Shown piece after piece: positions 26,866 to 38,800 of a stretch of DNA of 64,000 bases. The stretch is from the NCBI GenBank assembly GCA_026413225.1, contig CM048552.1:50855001-50919000 (forward strand), read 5' to 3'. This stretch comes from Otis tarda. Its lineage: Eukaryota > Chordata > Aves > Otidiformes > Otididae. The notes beneath the pieces are model-generated. The model was not told where the DNA came from. It did not search any database and was given only the letters and a program-made list of their open reading frames with translations. Position 1 is the stretch's first letter. Each line of letters starts with the position of its first letter. The translations under genes and the position numbers were made by a program.

Positions 26866-29800
26866 TTAAAGTTCATCCTGATGCTCATGGTCATGACCAA
26901 CACCTGTATTCATTTCCAGTGATCCCAGGGAGAAGGCTGTTGGTGAAATTGGTCTTGATTCAGGGATGTGTTCTCTCCTGTACTTTTCAATGTAAGGTTT
27001 AGCCACTTCCCACACCTGTGAAACAAGAAAGCGAAGCAGCAGAGTCAGAAGCAAAACAAAAGGTCAGGTCAGGCATCAACATACAAGTTGGGAAACCCTG
27101 TGGAAGAGTTGCTGGGATGGCGGCGAGAATGATTGACCTACATGGATAAGCCGAATGCAATCAGCAGAACCAGAGAGGCAGCCAGAGTAAGGTTTAGGGA
27201 AGAGCATGTGGATGGAGTTGACAGAGGACAGGAAAAGATACAGCTCTGGGGGGACAAGGTGAAAGGATTCAAGGTGAAAATATTGTGTTGTGTCTTGTTA
27301 CCAGGTTAAAGCTCTATGTGCAACAGCTGGGAGAGGATCGCTGTAACTTACTAAAAAAAAAAAAATAACTTGGTCATGAAGGGGACAGGCAAGCAAAATG
27401 GCAGGTGGCATGGACAAAGAAAAAGGGAAGGGATGGCAGCTGGGATTTAAGGCAGAAAAGGGAAATGTTCTATAGTCTCCTTTGTCTCTCCTCCTGTAAG
27501 GGCTGCAGGGCAAACAGCCTTACAGAAGATGGACTGGGATTTTCTTCTCCCATCTGGTTACTCTCTGTGATTCTGTTGTTACTTATATTTCACAAACAAA
27601 TAAAATAGATGGATCACATAGCTGTACAAACACTTGGCCCAGATGAACATGTTTTGCCACTGCTATTGCCTCATCAATGTTCCGTTATTGCTTCCAGTGG
27701 TCCACCATGCCCAAGCGCCTCAAAGGCTGAGGAGCACTCACTGCCCCAGGAACAACGATCACTGCCTGGAGAGATCGCTGATTTCTCTAGAGATCTGCGG
27801 GTGTACAGGACCCTGCCCACAAATGGTTCAAAGCTGGACCTATGTCTATGAAACCCCTGCCAGAATTAATAACGTAAACTATTTATTACACAGGGCAACT
27901 TCAGGAACTGATTTCTAAATCTATCCCATTAAAACTAAGGAAAAACAAATCACAGAAAATCTGGTGGGTTTGCCCCAGGCAGAGGAACACTTTTAGCCAG
28001 GCCAGCCCCTGAACGCATGGAGGGGTATTTCCAAAGCAGAGCTGCAGTGTGCTCTGCAGGACAGTCCTACTGCACGTGCCAAAAGTCAACACTCACCTTC
28101 TGCTCCACGAGCAGCCTGTGAGCTGCTTCGATATCCGGGGCCATGAAGCGATCCTTCATCCAAGGCCTATAATGAGACACATTGCCAACATTGGCCAAAC
28201 ATTAACCACCACTGCCAGCAGCCGATCTCCAAGTGGGTAACCTCTGGGGGAGGCATTTATCTGGTCTTACCTCACAACGGAGCGCACAAGGTCATAGACC
28301 TTCTCCAATGGGGTTGTTGTTCTCAGAGGGCGTAGGAATTCAATGCCCTGACAGGCCGCGAGCAGCTCAATAGCCAGAACTAGGAAATCAAAACAGCAAA
28401 AGGTATTTTTGGCAGGTACAGCTCAAGGCAACCTGTCCCTTAAAAAGCCATCCTTGGTGTGTGCTCTGACTAATATGACATGGTTTCAGGTAACGTGAAA
28501 AGCCTGGTGGATCAACACACCCCAGAGAGGCAGCCCAGCAGCAGGATCATTTTATGGATGGTGCTGGGGGTAGTATCCAACATTTTAGCAAGCACATTTT
28601 AGGTGGTCTGCCATACAGACTTTTCAGTGTGCCAGGAACTCCTGGTTACCACAGAGTCTTAAATCCATAAAAATATCTCTTCCAGGGAATCTTGAATACC
28701 CAAAGAAATGGGCATCAGAAAACATCTTTAGGACTGAGAAGAAAAAAGGAGCCTGAGCTATAAAAGAAAGTTCTGCCCATCCCTGGAAACGTTCAAGGCC
28801 AAGCTGGATGAAGCTCTGAGCAACCTGATCCAGTCGGAGTTGTCCCTGCTCTTTGCAGAGGGGTTGGACTAGATGACCTTTGAAGGTCCCTTCCAACCCT
28901 AACCATTCTATGATTCTATGAAGCTTGCAAGACCCCATGTGAATGCACCAGTAAAACTAGAGCTTTGAAAGAGTCTTCTTTCTGGAGAAGTTTGCACCAA
29001 ATCTGCCCACCTCACACTTGGTCACTATTGGCATTAGTTCATTTTCATGAGCCAATTCACCCAAGGAACTGAGTGAACCAACTGGATTTAGGACACACTG
29101 TTTCTCAGCATGTTGTTGAAACACGTGGTTTCTGAAACTCATTTCTCTGCACAGAAAAAAATGTATTTCTGTAAAACAAAATCTTCAGAGCACTCAAATG
29201 TATAACCTTAAGTGGGCAAGTGAATTCAGTATTTGTTTGCTGTGTATCACTCTGCTCTTCCACTAGCAGCTGAGATCTGTATCTAAGCAGATCATCCACC
29301 AAATAAATAAATAAAAAGCAGAAGAGCAATCTGTCCTTGTATGCATGAGAGGAAAGTTTTGCTGAGTGTCCTGCAGTGCTGGATTTACCTCATTTCTGTT
29401 AGAAAGATCCAAATGCTTGTAAAATATGTACTTAATATTATATGTTTAGATAGTTCTTCCAGATGCATTAACTCTTTTTTCTTAAAATATATCTAAAAAG
29501 AATGGCACTAATATCTTAATCTGGTTACACACAAAAGGTCTGTCTGGAAATAAGTGTTTTAATTTTACCTTGTTCCACGTGTTCAATAACTCTCAAAGCT
29601 TTTCTTGCAGCCCATCCTCCCATGGACACATGATCCTCTGTAGCAGCACTGGTTGAGAGAGAATCCACAGAAGAGGGGTGGCACAAGGCTTTGTTCTCAG
29701 AAACTGCAAAAACCCAGTGCAATGAATGTAGGACAGAATGGGCACGAGACAGCAGCAGCAATGGCCAACCTGGAGCAGAGAGCTTGTCCACCACCTCAGA

Positions 29801-32800
29801 TCGCAGCAGGGAATCCAACTGTTGTTCCTCTTTCGAGGGCACACAGATGTTTTACCTTGACTGAGTAATTTGTAATAAACAACTTGAAAACTATCATTGC
29901 CTTTGAAAACAGTAACCAATTTCAGTCTCAGGTGCAAATGTTAACCAATTATAGAAAGACTGCTCACTCCTCCCCCTTCCCTGGCATTGGGTTGCTCTGG
30001 CTCAAGGATCTGATGGAAACTGAAGAAAAAGAGTGGACAGTATAACTGAAACACCAGCCTGGGGATGGTCTTACCTGTTACTCCAAAGCAATTCTTTCTA
30101 AAGAGCATTGGTTCACTCTGATTTTGGTCACAGATACTGCCCCTCTCCTGGTTTCAAGAGGAGAGCTAGAGATCAGCATCTGGTCTCGTCTCATCAGAGC
30201 CGAGGCATTTGCAAAACAAGCTCCAGGATGATGCGCCATACAAATCCTCTCCCACCCTCCTCGCCTTGCTACAAGGCCATCCATGTCCCTCCTCTAGGGA
30301 CCCACACTCCTGAGGGTGAGAGCACTCCGGCTTTGAAAGCCAGATGCAAGACTTGGAGTAAGTCTCTCAAGCTGCACCCAAAAACGAGAGGAATTTGGCT
30401 GCAGGAAGAGCTGTTGGCACCATCGGACAACAATTCAAGGTTGAGAATTGCTCTTTGGAAGAGAAGAAATTAAGCCTGCATTCACAGTGCTCCTGCTATA
30501 CATAGACCTTTTCTTTCTGAAGCCCAGCAGGACGCTGCGTTAATGCCATCACCAAATTAGGGGCTTCAGAAAAGCAACAAGAGCAACAGAGAGGTGGTGA
30601 CACCAATTGCAAATGGGCTGCAGTGACACAGGCCAGGGCCAGAGCCCAGCTGGCACGTTCAGGCAGGCAACAGCAGGTCCCTCAGAGGCTGCACGTGGCT
30701 TCTGCAAACAGTTTGGTCTGGCAGGCACAGCGCTACCAGAGAGGGAGAGATGCATCCAGTGGCATTGCAAAATATGTGCAAATTTTTTGGAGCTTTATCT
30801 ATTAACCCTGGGAGCAAACAACATTAGCCAGCACACAAACACCTTAGAAACCGGCAGAATGACTTTAAAAATATTTGTATTATCATGTTAAAAAAAAAAA
30901 AAAGCAAAAAAAAAGCAAAAAAAATGAAGGAAAAAAAAAAAAGAAAAAAGCTCCGATTTCACTTTTAGATAAATTCCTGGCTATCTTGACCCGGGAAAGA
31001 TGGCTTTAACCCATGGCCTCACGGTGTCAGCGCAGCAATGAGTTAGGAGGCAGGGCTGTTATTTTCATTCCCCACAGCAGAGACCATGAACACCCCAGAA
31101 TCTCTCGCTCCAGACTGCAGAAGTGAGCTGTGGAACCTGAAGCCAAGCAACAGTTGAGGCCTGGAGCCACCCGAAACTCTACCCAGCCAAAAGGAAAAGA
31201 CTACTTTTTTCTGCAGGACATTTATCTGGACGTTTATCTACACGTTTATCTGACATCCTCTGTTCCTTTGTCTGTTTGCACCTCTTATAATTTACCCTCT
31301 ACTCATAACACGTTTATCTTTATGTTGGTTTGTACTTTCCTGAACCTATGAACTGTAACATCCCAGCAGCCAGCGGGTTTCTTGTTCCCTTCGTCATGAG
31401 TACGAGAGGAAAAAAATGTACTAATGCTTATGGAGAAGAGATGGAAAACAGGAATGAGATGCCTTCGTATCTACTATCACATTACAACTGCCTTGATATA
31501 AATTGGTCTTTCTAGCTTGTACTCTTGATTATGTCAGTCAAGCACTCACCCAGGGCAGCTGCTGTGCAGTGTGCGATCATGAAGCCAGAGTTCAGACCTC
31601 CTTCAGTGACTAAAAATGCAGGCAGTTCGCTGAGCGAGGGGTTGCAGAGCCTCTCAATTCTTCTTTCACTAATTGCAGCGAGTTCGTGCACACCAATTGC
31701 CAAATAGTCCAAAGCCTATAAAAGAAGATCTCATTAAACCAAATGACAGGGAAAACAAGCAACCAAAGAAAACCAAACCCAAAACTGTTTGTTTTGGTTT
31801 TTTCGTTTGGTTTCTTTTTTCTCCTTTCTCCAAATGCTTAATTACCTTTGCAGGATATTCACCATGAAAATTTCCTCCAGAAATGGTCTCTGCTCTTTCA
31901 GCAAACACCATCTTTAAGGAGAAGTTAAGGCATAAACATGAGCAAAATACAGTTTACATGACAGATATCTGTCAGTAACTGGAATATCTTAACTGAAGGA
32001 ATATTTGTGCTAATGGGCTTTTGTTTGCAAGCACATTATATTACATACACATATTCAGAAAATGAAGACTCAATCTCAGTTCTCCAAACTTGTAGATACA
32101 GTTCAGACATGTATTTTTTTTCAAACAGACTACATAAAATTAGGTCTTTGATTGAGAAGGGATGGAGGAGGAGGGCAGGAAACTATTAGGGGTGCAAAGA
32201 AACACATGTATTCAGATCCTAGTACAGTTTCTCCATTCCTTGGTAGATTCTCCCCAGGGTAAGTATAATTTTAGACAGATTACAAGAAATAATGTTCATT
32301 TTCTATTGATGTGATATTACACACAACATCTCTATGCTGCTGAGGGGAACGCAGCCTTGCTCAGTGCCAGTGCAAGAACTGTGCACAGAGTTTACCAGGC
32401 TGAGCTGTGATGAGGCTTACCAGTCACAGGCGTTATGCCTGCCTTCCCTGACTGAGTGCGAATCTTGCTCTGGAGTGCAGGTTTCACTTACGCTGCACCA
32501 CCAGATGTTTCACACAACAAGTCACCATTCATCTAAGTCCATTTGGTTGCCAAGTCCCATCTATCTACACGTTCAGTACAAGTGTATAATCTCATCTAGG
32601 AAACATTTAACATTTGCTAAACTGTATGCACACATGGTTTCCTTGGCCAGTACACACTTGAACGCGCCAATGCAGACATGGGGAAGGGAGGAGAGGTTGC
32701 TGTTGCAAGCAGTAGTAGTTATTGACTGAAGCCAATTATGACTTTTTTGCCTCCTATGCAAATAATTTTTAGGAGACAAAAAAGACAAGCAAAATTTTAC

Positions 32801-35800
32801 ATGAAGTCATCAAAAAGATACAGGGTTGTCCGTGGCACTGTTGATTTCAGTCATCATGATGTCCTTCACAAAAGCAATTGTATCATTTACAACTCCGTGG
32901 ACCTAGAACAAAAGCCATTAGCACCTGAGTTGAGTGTCTACACTTAGTTCATCTTCGGGACGCTGATCGAGCTGCAGGCGCCGTCTTTCCCATTATCTCA
33001 GTCTTTACCATCCACACCTGAAGATGGTCTTGGATCTACTTTTAAAAATCAGGAGCACCACTGTGGGACACTGCCTATCCTAGACACTTGAAAGACTTTA
33101 TTTACTATTATTATGGCGATATTGCTGAAAGGGTGATCTGATACATCATTCTTTACTCGTTTGGGTTGATTTACCCTAAATGGAAGATAAGATACTTATT
33201 CAGTGGCAGAAGTGTTATTAGGGGAGAAGTAACCTTCCAAAGGCTCCACAGAAAACAAAATCTCATTAATGAATTAACTTTCATTAATTCCACTGATTTA
33301 ATAGCTTTGCTTATGTTAAAACTTACGAGATCAAGTTCTCCCAGTATGTTTGAGATACTACAGGTAGACAAACAACCTGTCACTCTGGTTGCTTCTGTAA
33401 ACACCTTTCTCCAATTCATGGTCTTAGCATCAGTGCAGAAGAAATGCCCTTACAACGCATGCAACCACCTTCCCCCTGGTTCTGACACTTGGCCTCTCTC
33501 AGATCCGAACACAGCACTGATAGATGCTGCCTGACGGGCACATGCATGGGATCAATGAATTACGTGTCTCCATTAATACTAATTTTGAAGTGAGGGATAA
33601 GAAAAATAAACCCGCTTTCCCTGATCAGTCAGACAGTGCATAAAAATTGACAGTATTTCTGAAATAGGAACTTCACCATTGTTTACCCCGTGCTATGAAA
33701 GGAAATAAAAGTTTTTACCTGAGGGCAGCAGCGCATTGTGTATGCATCCTGAACTCGGTCACAGAATCTATGGCTCTCTAGAAGGAACAAGGGAGGAAAA
33801 AACCAAATATTCCTCACACAAAAGCATATTCAGGATTACTGCTGAAAGACGCAGCCTGTCCTGGTAAACTAAGAGGGTGAAGGTTAAGATTGTTCACCTG
33901 CTATTTCTGATGGATGATGGTCAGAGTCTAGAAGGGACCTGAATCGAAACGCCACTTCAGCCTGCCCTCGATGTGGGCGCACTGCGTGTATATCTAGTAA
34001 AACAAATTAGACTGTTAGATTTTGCCTCTCTTGTCTCCAGCTGTTAGGCACACAGGAAAGGCCCAGTACCCACCAGTGTCAAAGGCCCTTGTTGTACCCT
34101 TCAAGACTTCAAGTGTAAGGGCAGCGATTATGTCAGCTTGTCTAGCAATAGCACTGGCTCTTTCAACCGCTTCGCATCCTAGCGAGGTGATCATTTGTGT
34201 CCCATTGATGAGAGCCAGACCCTTCAGAGAGAGAGCATGCGTTAAACAAGTTCATGCTGGCTATTCCACACACTGCGACAATTCCCTGTCTCTGTGACAA
34301 TTCTCCTTCTCATGTGGATGAGTTAAAGACCTTTGCTCAGCTTCCTGGATTGTCTCGAAATCATAAAACGCACAGCTTGCCTGGATATCTTTGCTACATA
34401 AATTTTCAATGTTCATGACCCTACTAAGTCATCATAGACACCCTCGGAGCTCCAGTAGTTCCAAGCAAGAGGTTTATTTCATGCTATTTCAAGCTTAAAC
34501 AAGAAAAATACAGGAAATATTTATTCTTTCCCAGTTATTTGGAAGTGGAATGCTATTCATTTCTTCTTAAGTTATTAGTTAGATCAAATAAGTTATGAGC
34601 ATGGGGGTGTGAAAACTAATCCTAATGAGAAATTGGAGAATTAAAACAGCATTAGAAGTTATAACTGCTTTAAAAGATTCATTCAGTTCAATTAAAAATA
34701 GCCTCATGTTTGTTCTAAATGAACTTGAGGCCCATGGGAGCCTTCCATGTGCCTTTAGGAGACACTGGATTTGGCTTCTTGCTTCTGGGGGTGTTTTATC
34801 ACTACTGAAGTCCCTTATCAGACAGCTCCACAGCCCTCAAATCTGTTGTGTTCCCAGGTAAACTTTAATACTTGAAGTGAGATTCATCTTGCCTACTTTT
34901 AATGACCTAGAAGTCAAGTCAGTCATCTGAGCTCCTGTTATGGTCAAAGTGCAAATAAGTACCTTGAAAGGGCTTCTTAGGCAGCTGTTTCAGCATGATA
35001 TAAAGTGTTTTCTGAAGATGCCTGTCTCCCTCCACCGACCACAGAACCAATCTGAACATCAAGCTTAAGACTTGACATTTCAAGTCAAGTAGGGTGACAC
35101 TAGGAGAGATGAATCCCACTCCTGATAATACTTCATTAATATCCTTCTGGAGCTTAACTTAAAATGTTTGTTGATTCATTTCATGCTTAAATTGTAAGTA
35201 TAAAGCAACTAGTGATTTACTATGCCTGTTTTCCATCAGCTGGCATCATTATACTTTATTACCTCTTTTGGTTTCAAGGTAATTGGTCTCAGACCATGGG
35301 CTTCCAGGACCTGGAAGGAGTTTAATAACAAGGTAATTAATGAAAAATGTTTTTCAGTAATTCAGTCACCACATTTTTTAAATCTTAAATGTTTCCATAA
35401 ACGAAAACACTAACAAATTCCTTAAGTGAAGGGAGAAGAAGAGCTTTATATCACAAGCACTTAAAATATTTTTTTCTGCTAGGTCAAAATAAAGGACAGT
35501 ATTTTTGGGCTTCCAACCAGAAACCTCATTTCCCAGGCCCAGTAAAAGAAGGTAGTAGGACTACTGAAGCGAGATACTGTCCCAGCCCATTAACATCTAC
35601 CATGTGTTAGCTGATGGGAGAGAGGAATAGGAGAGAAGGCTGGAAACATGTTTGGGAGGTAGTTCTGCCTACACCCTGCCTCATAGCAGGTAGAAAATCT
35701 CCAATGACAGGAAGAGTCTTACTCAGTTTATTCTATATATGTATATTCCATAGGGCAATTGCTCCTGTGGGAAATGGAGGAATGGTATAACCTTGATTCT

Positions 35801-38800
35801 GATTAGAGGCCTCTCAACCTTTCCAACTGAAGAGGTAACACATCTCAGAGGTGTACAACTGTAACTTCTGGTCCTGAAGGTGAAGGACACACCGACCTGC
35901 TTCACCCCTACTCCTTTCCCTGTGTAGCTCTCAGTACTTCTCCAGCTTACAGTGAGGGTATTCAATCCATGAATAAATCTGGTGTTCAGATATTCATGGA
36001 TAGGAGTGATAGATGTAGCAGAACAAACTACCGTGGAAAACTTAGGAGGGGCAAGGCGTGGAGATTAATATGATCTACTAATACATGTATTGCTAATGTA
36101 TTAGTAACAAAACAAAAATTAATTAAAAACTAATTCCATTGTAAAGCTCCCATCTTGTAAAGGAGGATGCTATAAAGGTTCCTTGTAATCCTAATTAATT
36201 TATCAAAAATGAAACATCCAAACCTGTGTTAACTCACTTAAATCCATTATAAAATCAGTAGAAGTTTTACTGATAAGTTCCTGCCTTCAATAAATGTCCA
36301 GTTACTCTCAACATTTGAATTTTTTGAATTTCAGAGATGATCTTGGGTTTGTTGGAATAGTGTTCATGTTTACGGAGCTGAGGAATTAGCAATATTCTTT
36401 CAAAGCTGGTATCACATCCTGTCCCTCTCTCCAGGTCCTAACTGATGTCACTGCAGTATCTTGTATTACGATACTACGGCATGGTATTTCTTTAGGGCTT
36501 AATAACATACTGCATATTCATATCTGATCCAGTGACCTGTGGGTCAGTTATTCCATTCTCATGGATCCACTTTCCTCAAGGTAGAGGATGAGTTGCTAAA
36601 GGCAACCTAGTCCCAATCCAAACTGGTACGAAAAAATCCTCAAATGTTTACAAGTTATTCATTTGAGCAAAATCTATTTCTCTCAAGGCTACATACAATT
36701 TGGCAAATAAGCCAGCAAGCAGAAAAAAAAAAAACAAAAAAAAAACCAATCAGCTGCACAAATCTTACGTATTTAGCATCAGCCCAGCCACTCTTTGGGG
36801 ACCACATCTTGCCTTCTCCAATTAATCCTAGAGCAAGATGAGAGAGGGGGGCCAAGTCTCCGCTGGCTCCAACTGTCCCTTTCTCAGGGATATAAGGAAG
36901 GCAGGACGCTAGAAAGAAAACAAAAAAAGACTCCTGTTAGAGCCTCCCCTTGAAACACTCCTCAGAAAACAGAGAAGCCAGCACATGAATGTGGTCACAG
37001 CAACATCCTGCAATTGTGGTCAATGGCACCAACAGGACTACTCTTGTTGCAGACTGGGATTTGCCCCTGCTGGGAGGCCAGATGCAATTTATGAAGAAAT
37101 CAATTCCCTTCTGCACTTAGTTTTGGAGTAGGGGGACACAGCTCAGGGTAATTGCATCTACAGCCACACAGCCAGACAAGTAGAACATCAGCCCTTTCAG
37201 AGTGACCACCTGGGGTGGAAAAAGCTACCTCTTCATTTCTCACTCCACTAAACATTGGGTAACTCCTACAAACCATCTTTGAGCCTTCTTTCCCCCACCC
37301 CAGCCCTCTGTGCACTGAATGTGTGGAAATGAAGAAACCCAGGGAAGTGCGGAAGAAGCAGGGAAGAGATTGGTCCGTTTCCTTTCTTTTGTGGAGTTAA
37401 ACACTGAATCTCCTCATCTGCTGGAGGAGGAGGAGGGTGCAACAGAGGGCAGCACTGCACAGAGAGAGAGAGTGCTCTTTGCTTGTCACAGCCGCATTGC
37501 TATGCCTCACCAGAGGGACCACCAATGGACAGAAACTAACAAACAGCACAGCTACCCCTTTGCTTTCCCTGTTGTGGCACTCAGCAAGGGCACCCGGCTT
37601 TCACTGCTTTGCCAGCCATGGCCACGTCAGCTGCTGACCAGCCATGTGCTTCTGTGTGGCTGCATTGTAGGCCTTCCTCATGAACACGCATGTAGGCCTC
37701 AGGGGGTCTACTCACAGAAGCAGGTGCTGCTCAAGAGGGTCTCCTTGACAAACATCAACACATGCAGTTTACTACATGCTAATAGGCCCACCCAAAAATC
37801 CTGATGTCCCAAAAGATGGTGGCATGTGACAGGACAAAGGTTAGAGACTTGAGCCCTGGTAAAAGAGCTTGCCCAGAGTCAGTCAAGCTTAGTCTTGAAC
37901 TAATTACTTGACCTCTCAGAGGCTCATTTCCCAAACTTCTACTTGTTGCATCCCTTTCTCTCAGCCTTTCCTGTCATTTCTGCTCACACCTCATGTTCTT
38001 CAACAGTCTCTAGCCATGACCTTTTACAGGATTGGTGTCCTGGTTTTACTTAGTGACGGGGGGCTACGGTGGCAGCTTTTGTAAGAAACTGCTAGAAGTT
38101 GTTTCCCCTTTGTCCAGTGGACTCGGTTAGGCCTACGGTGGACCCGCTCACTAAATAAAACCATGACAATTGGTCACAGCTGAGCTTTGGTCCTGATCTG
38201 TCACAACTACCAAGTCAAAAGACCAACATCCATAGCTCCATCCATTGAGCTACACCCTTTGATGCAACAGCTAAAAGAAAAAAAAGGGGGGGGGAAAGGG
38301 GAATTTTTTTTTAAACATCTTTTTACCATTAAATGCTTCAATAACTTGCTGGAGCGTTTCTAGGGATATTCCACTGTATCCTTTGGCTAGAACATTGATC
38401 CTCAGCGCCAACAGCATGCGAGATCTCTCTGGGCTTAAAGGTTTCCCCACACCTGAAACGGTAACCGTCTCAGTTACTAACCCACTACCAACAGTGGCAG
38501 AAAAGGCAAAACACCAAGGGATTTTTTATTACCTGCAGAATGTGAACGAACCAAGTTCACTTGAAGCTCCCTATGGGAAAAAAAATATATGTAAAAACTC
38601 AAATAAGTCTTGTCAGGTTTTATTTTGCACAAAGCGAAGGGAAATACTGAAGCAACCCTCATCTAACCACAGAGTATAAATATACAGGGTGGAACTGCTC
38701 CCTTCTCTTCCTTTCCTGACAAGAAAGGATGGAGAAAGCCACACACGCAACTTACCTCAGCTTACTGTTTGGGATGACAGTCCTGGCAAACTTCCCAAAC

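Noticed and set aside
26866..26880. HAL C-terminus ending His-Gln-Asp-Glu-Leu, like an ER-retention signal
   Set aside because: HAL is a cytosolic enzyme and the N-terminus [12 protein letters not shown] has no signal peptide, so the tail cannot act as a lumenal retrieval signal; likely coincidence.
37319..37804. Open frame of 161 codons on the plus strand in HAL intron 8
   Set aside because: It is antisense within an intron, has no known domain, no codon-use signal I can see and no splice partners; its length is within chance for this GC level.
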